DNA of 64,000 bases from Lactobacillus sp. CBA3605 (GCF_002970915.1 NZ_CP027190.1:1240001-1304000), one strand, 5' to 3'. Shown: positions 25,768-36,330, numbered from the stretch's first letter. Notes: generated by a model from the letters alone, not told the origin. A program made the numbers and translations.

Positions 25768-26031
25768 CTACTCATTCAATGTAGCTATCTCAAGTAAATA
25801 TTTTGGGGGTTGAGTACCTTTTGAACCAGTGAAACCCATTGCTAGCAACATGAATCCGTCACGGTTCATGTAAAAAGCACGCCGATTTCTGCCATAACTA
25901 TCTGGAACATTGCTATCGGAAAACATCTGCGCAAAAGTGCGCACATCTTTCTGAAGACCATAGATACTCTTCAACACATCTCGATGATTCTTTTCAAACA
26001 CTTCTGCCACTTGCAAGCTACTAGTTACCGC
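25768..26031 (-). pseudogene. Fragment of a phage Rha/antirepressor-type protein
   Basis: The frame after the stop at 26032-26034 reads 'VTSSLQVAEVFEKNHRDVLKSIYGLQKD', then 'RAFYMNRDGFMLLAMGFTGSKG', the conserved core of the Rha family (pRha). The usual N-terminal ten or so residues are missing, with only a TTG at 26016 as possible start, and the C-terminus diverges after GFTGSK and stops early (about 85 residues, far below the usual length). I therefore read it as a remnant. Intact Rha proteins are phage regulators. Confidence 0.7.
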
Positions 26032-26464
26032 TTAATTATTCGCCGATTCATAGTCTGCTAGTAATGTGATCAACTCAACCCCTTTAGCGTACCAACGCTT
26101 TACAGTTCGTGCTGACATGTACAATTTGGTTGCAATGTCTTCTATATGGTACATCATCAATAAACCTCATCTCTAACACTTGTGATGCTTGCGGTTCTGG
26201 TAAGCAATCAATACAATTAAGTATCTCGTCTCTAATTGGTTGGGCCTCTTCCCTCAGTGCACGTACTCGCTTCATTAATTCATCATACCTAGCCATATCA
26301 TCATCCAATGAGTACCGTCGAGTTCCTCGTGGTATCTCACTTAACTGCGGGCTATGTACGCTCTCCATACGTTGCTCAAGCACCTTTAATTTTTCGGTTA
26401 GCCTTTTAATCTGCCTTGCATAAGGTAAGTACTGCAACATAAATTCACGCTTAACCTGATTCAT
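26032..26464 (-). pseudogene. Phage late-type regulator (DUF1492/ArpU/RinA-like) split by a frameshift
   Basis: The first frame (ATG 26464) gives a helical protein 'MNQVKREFMLQYLPYARQIKRLTEKLKVLEQR' to 'LNCIDCLPEPQASQVLEMRFID', then leaves the family and stops at 26084. In another frame from about 26150 the sequence continues 'MYHIEDIATKLYMSARTVKRWYAKGVELI' to a stop at 26032-26034, a perfect sigma-70 region-4-like helix-turn-helix end. A one-base change at about 26145-26155 (GATGATG run) explains this. It was probably a late-gene activator. Sequencing error or programmed shifting cannot be excluded. Confidence 0.75.
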
Positions 26465-26544
26465 TAATAACCCGCTCTCCTCTCTACTCACCATGATCAC
26501 AGCTAACTAAAAGAAGCTATCCGTTACGGACAGCCTCACAGTGA

Positions 26545-26907
26545 TCAGCTCAACGCTTGTTTGTGGTTAACAGTAAATACAATTGGTAACCAATGCGGAT
26601 ACTTGTACTCACGATCAGTTTTTGCCACTGGCAAGCTAGGTACTGCTCCATCAATTAAATAAATCATTGGTGAACTAATTTGCATCGCCACATCTGGCCG
26701 TGTGATCACATTATCAAATATCTGTACCGCATCCGATGACCAATCAAACCAAAATGATAAGTTTCTTTGCCCGTGCACCCCGATTTCTAGGCCACCATGG
26801 TAATCATAATTAAGCCGGTCAAATAATTGTTCTAACTCAACAAAGCTAGTGGCGTCATGCTCACGGATATAGTTGTACATCTCTTCTTCAATTTGTTTAG
26901 GGTTCAT
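26545..26907 (-). CDS. Island protein of unknown function
   Basis: A 120-residue acidic protein: a helical start ('MNPKQIEEEMYNYIREHDATSFVELEQLFDRLNYDYHG'), then a mixed part with 'LEIGVHGQRNLSFWFDWSSDAVQIFDNVI' and 'VFTVNHKQALS' at the end. I do not recognise a named domain; similar small proteins often follow the primase in Lactobacillales satellites and prophages. ATG at 26907 with GGAGCAA upstream. It lies directly after the candidate origin. Confidence 0.65.
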   Translation of the reverse strand: MNPKQIEEEMYNYIREHDATSFVELEQLFDRLNYDYHGGLEIGVHGQRNLSFWFDWSSDAVQIFDNVITRPDVAMQISSPMIYLIDGAVPSLPVAKTDREYKYPHWLPIVFTVNHKQALS

Positions 26908-26930
26908 TGTTATTGCTCCTTTCAATAGAT

Positions 26931-27178
26931 GGAACACATGGAACACTAGCGGCTCACTGCTATTATGCCGTTCATACTTACTCTCCCAAGGGTTTTAGTG
27001 TTCGGAGCACTTGGAACACATCATTTCAACCTTTTATAGTCCTATACCGTACCCCTATACCTATATACATAATAAAAATAATAAATCTAATATAATAGAG
27101 GGACAGTGTTCCAGTTCCTTATAAGGCCTTTTATACCAAGGATTTAGGGATGGAACACATCAATAAAAATAGTGTTCC
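26931..27178. other. Candidate replication origin of the island (iterons flanking an AT-rich stretch)
   Basis: GGAACAC occurs six times: 26931, 26940 and 27013 in direct orientation on the left; 27106 (inverted), 27152 (direct) and 27172 (inverted) on the right. The two groups flank an AT-rich stretch at about 27055-27100. The longer form is TGGAACACAT(C)A. The last pair folds into a hairpin reaching the VapE stop codon. SaPI origins have this layout and position, just 3' of the rep gene. Confidence 0.65.
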
Positions 27179-28480
27179 TTAGTGCACCCGCTTATAGCCA
27201 CGCTTCTTTATTCCGTTGATTCGGGATTGTGCCGGTTTCCAGTCTTTTTTGTTGTCCATCACATACTTAATCTTATTGGAAAGCTTTCGATTTTTAACCA
27301 ACTCTGGAACACCCATCTTAAAAGCGATTTCAGCACTGGCAACAAAATCACCTTTAATCTGGTCTAACGCTTCTTCTATTTGGGCTTCCTCTTCATCAAT
27401 ATACATAAAGTTTTCACGATTGCGAGCCAGCATTAATGCTTGTTCGTTGGTCAACTTAAAGCTAAAGCCATCATGGTAATAACTAACGAATTCACCCCAT
27501 AACTGATCAATGGTTGCTTGTGGTAATTCGTCCACCGGTGACTTTTCCTGCTGACTGGGATTAACCATAATTGGTAAGAAACGGCGTTCTCCGGTCTTAT
27601 CCTTTAAATAGGTTAGTTCATTGGTGGTTCGGGCCATGACAAAATTTTTGTACTCTCTAATATAGTTACGCCTATAGGCTGGTCGAAACTCTAACATTTC
27701 TAAACTGGCAAACTTCTTCAATACTTCAAAACTGCTGTGAGTAGTTGCCGTCATTTCATCATCATTTACAATTAGTGCCCGCATCATATTGCCAAAGTCG
27801 TCCTTGTTTTCAAAACTAGTAAACTGGTCGGTGTACCATCCGTTAGCCATATTCTTTAACAGCGTAGTTTTACCCGTACCTTGTCCGCCAACTAGGTCTA
27901 AAACAAAATCAAACTTAGTTACTGGTTTAAACGTCTTAGCCACCGCACCAACAAAAAACAACATAGTTTGCAGAGTAGTAGTTTCCGAATGATCAGCACC
28001 TAAGTAGGTTGGTAGAAAATCCGCTACCCTTTTCTTGCCATCCCACTTTTTAAAACAGTTGTTGAAATACTCAATTACCGGATTAAACACGTTTCGGCGT
28101 GAAACGTTGGTTACTGCATCATTAATCAGCTTAGGTGAAAAGATTACCCGGTAACGTTCTTCAATGTATTCTTGAATGGCTGGTGTATACTCATCCTTTA
28201 ACTGACCTTTTTCAATTAATAATTCTCGTGAATCTCTGGTTACCTCAGTTTCGTGCGTAAACTCGTTAAACGCAAAAAGTTGTTTTAAAACTGTATCATG
28301 TTTTAAAATTAAGCTAACGTTAGCAATGCTATTGATTTTAATGTTCCCTTGCGCCGTAGTCATAAACTTAATACCATTGCTATTGTCAGCTTGGGACTCT
28401 TCTAATTTACGAAGCTTGTCTGCTGCTTCTTCTGCACTCACAGGGCGACACCCTCTTTCTTTAAAGTTTGCTTCCCACAT
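27179..28480 (-). CDS. VapE-type (virulence-associated E) replication ATPase/helicase
   Basis: A 433-residue SF3-like P-loop protein of the VapE family. Walker A GGQGTGKTT is at 198-206; 'MMRALIVNDDEM' is Walker B; 'FVMARTTNEL' and 'LKDKTGERRFLPIMV' are the following conserved blocks with a likely arginine finger. The N-terminal primase domain of some relatives is absent. In phage satellites this protein starts island replication at the adjacent origin. Its ATG overlaps the end of the preceding gene by 20 bases and has no good ribosome site, so translation is probably coupled. Confidence 0.85.
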   Translation of the reverse strand: MWEANFKERGCRPVSAEEAADKLRKLEESQADNSNGIKFMTTAQGNIKINSIANVSLILKHDTVLKQLFAFNEFTHETEVTRDSRELLIEKGQLKDEYTPAIQEYIEERYRVIFSPKLINDAVTNVSRRNVFNPVIEYFNNCFKKWDGKKRVADFLPTYLGADHSETTTLQTMLFFVGAVAKTFKPVTKFDFVLDLVGGQGTGKTTLLKNMANGWYTDQFTSFENKDDFGNMMRALIVNDDEMTATTHSSFEVLKKFASLEMLEFRPAYRRNYIREYKNFVMARTTNELTYLKDKTGERRFLPIMVNPSQQEKSPVDELPQATIDQLWGEFVSYYHDGFSFKLTNEQALMLARNRENFMYIDEEEAQIEEALDQIKGDFVASAEIAFKMGVPELVKNRKLSNKIKYVMDNKKDWKPAQSRINGIKKRGYKRVH

Positions 28481-28754
28481 ATTTTGAAGTTAAACGATCG
28501 TTCTCTTTATAACAATCCGTCAATAGCCGTTGACTCACTGTAATTAGTGCCAATAGTTGTTTACGAACGTGCAACGCTTCAATTGCTACCACATTAATAT
28601 TCATGTCAGATGGTTGCCGGTCATATCGGTTCACCACGTCCGCAAAGCCACCCGCTAGGTCTTGGGCGGTACCTAATAGTTGAATAGCGTCGTAAACCAC
28701 GCTATTATTTTCTTCAAAATCAAATGGAAAATTATTATTATCAGTTTTAGTCAT
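28461..28754 (-). CDS. Small island protein upstream of VapE
   Basis: A 97-residue acidic-to-neutral helical protein ('FDFEENNSVVYDAIQLLGTAQDLAGGFADVVNRYDRQPSDMNINVVAIEALHVRKQLLALITVSQRLLTD'). No named domain is seen. ATG with AGGGAGAA upstream. It overlaps the VapE gene and is likely part of the replication transcript; its role is unknown. Confidence 0.6.
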   Translation of the reverse strand: MTKTDNNNFPFDFEENNSVVYDAIQLLGTAQDLAGGFADVVNRYDRQPSDMNINVVAIEALHVRKQLLALITVSQRLLTDCYKENDRLTSKYVGSKL

Positions 28755-29176
28755 TGCCTATTTTCTCCCTTTATAATCAGTGATAAACTAAAACCGTTTA
28801 GGGGTTCTAGTTCTAAGTCCTTGCGTGCGTCCACACGTTAGGACTTTTTCTTTGTGCTTATTTAGCCACGGATTAAATACCATGAAACACCGCTTTAAGC
28901 TCGGCGGATGCATCGTTTATTGATGGTTACGGCATCCGCTACCGACTTGCCATAATTTAATCTGTGAACCGGCCAGTACTAACATTCCATCATTACTAAC
29001 GCTACTTTATCCATCCGTGAAACTGCATTTTTCCTAACTAGCACCACATAATCAGACCGATATTACTAATTCCAGCTAACTAGCCACGTTTAATTAAAAC
29101 TGCTTAAACGGGCTTAAAATCACTCCTAGGTGCATGCAATTTTTTTATAACTATACCGCCTGTCAGCCTGTTATTT
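28755..29176. other. Gene-free stretch between the replication and regulatory modules
   Basis: No gene found. It holds an inverted repeat GCGGATGC (28904-28911) / GCATCCGC (28932-28939), a terminator-like AAGTCCT...AGGACTT followed by T on the plus strand (about 28823-28852), and one copy of ACCGCCTGTCAG (29155-29166). It may carry the promoter for the replication operon or a small RNA. Confidence 0.45.
29155..29166 (+). repeat. ACCGCCTGTCAG repeat, copy 1
   Basis: The same 12 bases occur at 30418-30429, and inverted at 25243-25254 beside the left arm-type repeat. All three copies are inside the island. Confidence 0.6.
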
Positions 29177-29446
29177 TTAAACTGCATTTTCATCCATGAA
29201 ATTATTAATATCTCGCTTACTAATCCGTTTAACGTTACCAATGATACTAACTGGTAACCCCTCACGGATAAAACCATTTAACGTGTTCCTAGCAACGTTT
29301 AGATAATTGCATGCTTGCCCCAAGTCCATGTAATCCGGGTAAGTGGCCTGCTTACCAAACTTCTCAAACGCATCACGGCACGCTTCGTACATTTCCGCTT
29401 TCATTTGCGTTTCGACTTCCGTCGGTACTGTAAAACTCATTTCCAT
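29177..29446 (-). CDS. Excisionase-like helix-turn-helix protein
   Basis: An 89-residue protein. After a helical N-terminus, residues about 38-85 ('PDYMDLGQACNYLNVARNTLNGFIREGLPVSIIGNVKRISKRDINNFMDE') form the MerR-like helix-turn-helix-wing of excisionase/HTH_17 proteins. It should bend DNA at the att arms for excision or act as a regulator. ATG at 29446 with AAGGAG 8 bases upstream. Second gene of the leftward transcript after the Cro-like gene. Confidence 0.75.
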   Translation of the reverse strand: MEMSFTVPTEVETQMKAEMYEACRDAFEKFGKQATYPDYMDLGQACNYLNVARNTLNGFIREGLPVSIIGNVKRISKRDINNFMDENAV

Positions 29447-29458
29447 GTTGATCACTCC

Positions 29459-29653
29459 TTAAACGTGTTCATATAACCATCCGTTTAATTTATTTAACGT
29501 TGTTGGATTAATATTTTCAGACTTACCGTTTAATAATCGATCCAGTGTCCAACGACTAACCCCGGTTTGTCTGGCAAGTTCTAAAACTGAAATATTTAGC
29601 TCACCACGTTTCCGCCCTAATGCCTTGGTTAAATCACTCGTTATCTTAGCCAT
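29459..29653 (-). CDS. Cro-like Xre regulator
   Basis: A 64-residue protein that is almost only an Xre helix-turn-helix ('ISVLELARQTGVSRWTLDRLLNGKSENINPTTLNKLNGWL'). It is divergent from the CI-like gene, with three repeat operators in the 124 bases between. ATG with AAAGGAGG upstream. Such a pair forms the switch of temperate phages and satellites. Confidence 0.8.
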   Translation of the reverse strand: MAKITSDLTKALGRKRGELNISVLELARQTGVSRWTLDRLLNGKSENINPTTLNKLNGWLYEHV

Positions 29654-29673
29654 ACAGAAACCTCCTTTAACAG

Positions 29674-29751
29674 ATACATTTGTAGCACATGTACATAATA
29701 CAAAAGTAGCACAATTTTGTCAATACATTTGTAGTACCTTTATGTTATAAT
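29674..29751. promoter_or_regulatory. Three-operator switch region with divergent promoters
   Basis: ATACATTTGTAGCAC (29674-29688), ATACAAAAGTAGCAC (29698-29712) and ATACATTTGTAGTAC (29723-29737) are spaced 24 and 25 bases apart; each has a TAC-N4-GTA core. The third overlaps the -35 position of an extended -10 promoter (TGTTATAAT, -10 at 29746-29751) reading into the repressor gene. Confidence 0.75.
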
Positions 29752-29777
29752 CACTTTAAAAAGGTGGTTTAACTTAA

Positions 29778-30389
29778 ATGAAACGAATACGTGAACGCCG
29801 ATTAGAATTAGGATTAACACAAAAAGAACTAAGCTCCATTTCAGATATTCCTTATCCGTCAATCCGTGCCTATGAGACAGAAGTACGTGAACCAAAAGCC
29901 GAAACATTAGAAAAGATTGCCACAGCTTTACAAGTTCCAATTTCTTATTTACAAGGTAATACCGATGACCCAGATGGCTTTGACTTATGGGAAAATGCAA
30001 CTGGTTACGATCAAAAACAAATTCAGCATGAAATCGAACGAATGAAAAAAGCTAACCGTGTATCAAGTGACGAAACCTTACAACATTTGATAGGTCGAGC
30101 CGTTGCAAACCTTGATGGCGATATGGGGGGTGAAACGGATGCTGCGGTACTTAACGAAATTCAATATCTGTTAAGCAATATTCGTAATGAAGTTCTTGAT
30201 AAATACTATTTGGATCCTAAAAAAGTTGACCAACTTCCCAAATTGGGTAACATGCCACTTTTCAATCCCGGATCTAAGCACTCTGATGGTTCATTATTTT
30301 ATGATGATATGAATGCGGATGTTTACAACCAGATTTCTGAAATACTTTCAAACGCACGGAATCAAATTGCATCAATTAAAACTAAGTAA
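29778..30389 (+). CDS. CI/Stl-like repressor without peptidase domain
   Basis: A 203-residue repressor with an N-terminal Xre helix-turn-helix ('LGLTQKELSSISDIPYPSIRAYETEVREPKAETLEKIATALQVPISYLQGN', about 10-62). The remaining part is helical and polar; the S24 autopeptidase motifs (Ala-Gly cleavage site, catalytic Ser and Lys) are not visible. So SOS-triggered cleavage is unlikely, and release by a helper-phage protein, as for SaPI Stl, is the likely alternative. ATG with AAAAAGGTGG upstream. The integrase gene follows on the same strand. Confidence 0.78.
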   Translation: MKRIRERRLELGLTQKELSSISDIPYPSIRAYETEVREPKAETLEKIATALQVPISYLQGNTDDPDGFDLWENATGYDQKQIQHEIERMKKANRVSSDETLQHLIGRAVANLDGDMGGETDAAVLNEIQYLLSNIRNEVLDKYYLDPKKVDQLPKLGNMPLFNPGSKHSDGSLFYDDMNADVYNQISEILSNARNQIASIKTK

Positions 30390-30417
30390 TTAACTATTTC
30401 TTCCAATACATATCTTT

Positions 30418-30429
30418 ACCGCCTGTCAG
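30418..30429 (+). repeat. ACCGCCTGTCAG repeat, copy 2
   Basis: Identical to 29155-29166; it lies between repressor and integrase genes. Confidence 0.6.
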
Positions 30430-30454
30430 CCGTAACGATATGGAGGAAACAATC

Positions 30455-31612
30455 ATGGCATCATTTAAGCAGTACACTACAAAAGGCGGGAAAACCTTAT
30501 GGCGGGTATCGGTATATGCTGGCCTTGACCCTAAGACTGATAAAAAGAAGTATCTGGTCCGAGGTGGTTTCGATACACGAAAAAAAGCCACCCTCGCCGG
30601 TGCTAAATTAGAGTTAGCAATCAGTAAGGGTGACTTTGAACAAGAAATACCAAAGGACTATTTCTATCAAGATGTTTTTAATGAGTGGTGGGACAACTAT
30701 ATTAATACTGTCCGTGAATCCACTCGTAACCGGGTAACCGGCTACTTCCATAACCACATTTTACCAGAATTTGGCAATAAAAAAATAGCTATGATCACAA
30801 CTAGAGACGTTCAAAAAGCCGTTAAGAAGTGGTTTAAGCAAGTCCGGGTTAATTATCGCCGGTGGTTCGTTTATGCATCTGGGGTCTTTGAATACGCTGT
30901 ACGTCAAGGCTATATTAAAACCAATCCGGCTAACAATGTTGTAATACCTAAACGGGAGGAACAAGCCGGGGATGATAAAGATAAATTTTGGGACAAGGAC
31001 CAACTAACTAAGTTCTTTGGTTGCATTGATCCTAACGAACATTTAGACGTTTTTATGATGTTCCGGCTATTTGCCTATACTGGTGTTCGACGTGGTGAAC
31101 TACTAGCCCTAGAATACAATGACGTTAATTTTGATGAAAATACGATTACCATCAATAAAACGTTAACACAGGGTGACCGGGGCCGGCAGATTATCCAAGC
31201 ACCTAAGACTAAAGCATCACGGCGAACCATTCCCGTGGACGCTGAAACTATGCAATGGCTTAGGAAATGGCGAACATATCAGAAACAACTTTATTTTAAG
31301 CTAGGGTTTAATACACTCAAACCCCATCAACTAATTTTTTCGAACACTAAGAATGGTTTTCATTCACTTAACACTCCGGCCAAGCGTTTAAGAACAATCA
31401 TTGACGCCAACCACTTGACACCGGTTATCTCGGTCCATAAGTTCCGTCATAGCTTTATTTCTAATGCGTTAATGGCGGGGGTACCCGTTTCAACAGTACA
31501 AAAATTAGTAGGACATAGCTCGCCAACTACCACCCTACGCATTTATGCCCACATTAATCAGGAACAAGCACGCAAGGCCACCGACAGCCTAGCAAAATAC
31601 CTTGAAATGTGA
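30455..31612 (+). CDS. int: Tyrosine-family site-specific integrase
   Basis: A 385-residue phage-type integrase. The N-terminal arm-binding domain is 'KGGKTLWRVSVYAGLDPKTDKKKYLVRGGFDTRKKA' (about 10-48), then a core-binding helical domain (about 65-150) and the catalytic domain (about 170-375). The active-site residues are R in 'GVRRGELLAL', K in 'APKTKASRRTIP', H-x-x-R in 'HKFRHSF', H in 'LVGHSSPTTT' and the nucleophile in 'RIYAH'. ATG at 30455 with GGAGG 8 bases upstream. It lies next to the right att site, as usual. Confidence 0.93.
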   Translation: MASFKQYTTKGGKTLWRVSVYAGLDPKTDKKKYLVRGGFDTRKKATLAGAKLELAISKGDFEQEIPKDYFYQDVFNEWWDNYINTVRESTRNRVTGYFHNHILPEFGNKKIAMITTRDVQKAVKKWFKQVRVNYRRWFVYASGVFEYAVRQGYIKTNPANNVVIPKREEQAGDDKDKFWDKDQLTKFFGCIDPNEHLDVFMMFRLFAYTGVRRGELLALEYNDVNFDENTITINKTLTQGDRGRQIIQAPKTKASRRTIPVDAETMQWLRKWRTYQKQLYFKLGFNTLKPHQLIFSNTKNGFHSLNTPAKRLRTIIDANHLTPVISVHKFRHSFISNALMAGVPVSTVQKLVGHSSPTTTLRIYAHINQEQARKATDSLAKYLEM

Positions 31613-31615
31613 AAG

Positions 31616-31641
31616 GATAACATCAGGGATAACATCAGAAT
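31616..31641 (+). repeat. Arm-type repeat, right copy
   Basis: Identical 26 bases to 25204-25229, directly after the integrase stop and about 70 bases before the right att core. Confidence 0.75.
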
Positions 31642-31708
31642 TATTTATATCTTTTAAAATGCCGGTATCGCTGGTATATCAAGGGTTTCACATTTCCAGT
31701 GTGGTACC

Positions 31709-31722
31709 CCGGTAGGGTCCAT
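31709..31722 (+). repeat. attR core
   Basis: Second copy of CCGGTAGGGTCCAT, matching the last 14 bases around the tRNA-Ala 3' end. Confidence 0.88.
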
Positions 31723-31723
31723 A

Positions 31724-31770
31724 ATAAAACGCATCACGCTGATTTTGATCAGTCGTGATGCGTTTTATTG
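31724..31770. terminator. Terminator beyond attR (original tRNA terminator, also ends the bgl operon)
   Basis: AATAAAACGCATCACG pairs with CGTGATGCGTTTTATT. Because it lies right after attR, excision of the island would put it back immediately behind tRNA-Ala. In the other direction it ends the 6-phospho-beta-glucosidase gene. Confidence 0.88.
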
Positions 31771-31827
31771 TACTTTAGAAAAGTTGGACCCCGTTATGGC
31801 GGCAGATAACTAGGGTCACTTTTAGAT

Positions 31828-35155
<3,328 letters not shown>

Positions 35156-35173
35156 AATTGACACACTCCTTAA

Positions 35174-35261
35174 AAAAATAAAAACCCAAGTCACCCCCTG
35201 CTCGTCGTAATTGACGATTAGAAGATCACTTGGGTTTTGCCTAATTCAATAGTTACAATCC
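35174..35261 (-). promoter_or_regulatory. RAT antiterminator (35233-35261) and terminator upstream of EIIBCA
   Basis: On the minus strand, GGATTGTAAC...GGCAAAACC matches the BglG/LicT ribonucleic antiterminator. Its 3' end overlaps the 5' arm (AAACCCAAGT) of a terminator whose other arm ACTTGGGTTT is followed by T. LicT binding should prevent the terminator from forming. The RAT begins a few bases after the licT stop. Confidence 0.88.
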
Positions 35262-35266
35262 CATTA

Positions 35267-36112
35267 TTAATGTGCTTCGTTCAACATCCGTTGAATGTGC
35301 ATGGTTAAATAAATCTGTTCATTCATTGAAACGGGTTGTTGTGCCGTCTTTTTTATAAACGTCACAATCTTTTGTACACAAGCAAAAGCTTGCGGATACT
35401 TCTGTGAAACATGTTGAAATAAGATTTCATCTTCAGTGCCTTGTGAGCGATCAACCTCTTTCAACGTTAGCCGCTCGGCAAAGAAACGCAAATGAACTAA
35501 GAACCGTTGCAAACTTAGACTGTCATCCGTCATCGTTAACGATAATTGATATTTGACGATATTCAAAACATCATTAATCAATTTCGTCATAACGATCGTT
35601 TGATCAGCATCCGAGGTTGCCATACTATTCTCAACAAACTTCATGGCAATAAAACCGGCTTCATCCTCAGGTAACTGAACCTCAAATTGACTCGCAACCA
35701 ACGTTAAGGCTTGTCGGCCAACTTGATATTCTTGATGATAGATGCGTTTGGTTTCCCACAGAATCTCATTTTTGATATCCATTTGATGTAAATGTCGATA
35801 CACGGCAAAATGAATATGATCAGTCAATGAGATAAGTAAGTAACTATTAAACGTGGTATTCAGCTGCTTTTCCGCTAAATCAATGATTTGCGACGCAACT
35901 TCAAAGTACTCTGGTTCAATATCACTCATAAGTGACTGAAAGTTGGCTAACCAATTATCGGCTGTTGGTGTATATGTCTTGGTGACGCGGGTCTCATCTA
36001 CAGAGTCGCCGCTTTTCTTTTGAAAACCAATCCCTTTACCAATTAAAATAACTTCGTGACCATGCTGGTCCGCCAATAACACATTATTGTTAAAAACCTT
36101 TTTAATCCGCAT
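35267..36112 (-). CDS. licT: BglG/LicT family transcriptional antiterminator
   Basis: A 281-residue RNA-binding antiterminator. The co-antiterminator domain is at 1-55 ('MRIKKVFNNNVLLADQHGHEVILIGKGIGFQKK'), followed by PRD1 (about 70-170, with 'LTDHIHFAVYRH') and PRD2 (about 180-280, 'LVHLRFFAERL' and 'LTMHIQRM'). The PRD His residues are phosphorylated by the PTS to sense sugar uptake. First gene of its operon; it controls two RATs, one before itself and one before EIIBCA. Confidence 0.92.
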   Translation of the reverse strand: MRIKKVFNNNVLLADQHGHEVILIGKGIGFQKKSGDSVDETRVTKTYTPTADNWLANFQSLMSDIEPEYFEVASQIIDLAEKQLNTTFNSYLLISLTDHIHFAVYRHLHQMDIKNEILWETKRIYHQEYQVGRQALTLVASQFEVQLPEDEAGFIAMKFVENSMATSDADQTIVMTKLINDVLNIVKYQLSLTMTDDSLSLQRFLVHLRFFAERLTLKEVDRSQGTEDEILFQHVSQKYPQAFACVQKIVTFIKKTAQQPVSMNEQIYLTMHIQRMLNEAH

Positions 36113-36141
36113 GCCTCACGCCCCTTGACTCTTGGTCTAAA

Positions 36142-36240
36142 AATAAAACCCAATAATTTCAAACCCAGTGATCGACTACACCCATCACGGCATTCAAAAT
36201 TATCAGGTTTTGCCCACTAACGTGTTAGCGGTAACAATCC
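36142..36240 (-). promoter_or_regulatory. RAT antiterminator (36206-36240) and terminator in the licT leader
   Basis: GGATTGTTACC...GGGCAAAACC on the minus strand is a second RAT, about six bases longer than the other because of an extended apical stem (CTAAC/TTAG). It overlaps a terminator with ATAATTT/AAATTAT and GGTTTT arms. licT is thus autoregulated by antitermination. Confidence 0.85.
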
Positions 36241-36256
36241 TTATTTACAATTATTT

Positions 36257-36285
36257 AGTATAACGAGTCGAGAAAACGATTGCAA
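36257..36285 (-). promoter_or_regulatory. bgl operon promoter with overlapping cre site
   Basis: Minus strand -35 TTGCAA (36280-36285), 17-base spacer, -10 TATACT (36257-36262). AGAAAACGATTGCA (36271-36284) matches the cre consensus at 12 of 14 positions and covers the -35, fitting CcpA repression. Confidence 0.75.
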
Positions 36286-36330
36286 GAATTTTATTTATTT
36301 TGTTGATTTTTAACTATTTTATAATTTTTC

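Larger units (their letters stand above)
25090..31722 (+). mobile_element. Phage-inducible chromosomal island-like satellite, 6.6 kb, in tRNA-Ala
   Basis: The segment between the two att repeats carries a rightward repressor-integrase pair and a leftward set: Cro-like, excisionase-like, small protein, VapE replication ATPase, small protein, frameshifted late-type regulator and a Rha fragment. No structural, packaging or lysis genes are present. This matches Gram-positive PICIs (SaPI-type) better than a full prophage. A small decayed prophage is the alternative; the truncated genes at the left end support some decay. Most genes have good ribosome sites. Confidence 0.75.

Noticed and set aside
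29740..30000. Minus-strand open frame over the CI-like gene
   Set aside because: Antisense to a well-supported Xre repressor and overlaps the operator region.
25090..31722. Complete prophage
   Set aside because: Only 6.6 kb between att sites, with no capsid, portal, terminase, tail or lysis genes; a satellite or remnant fits better.
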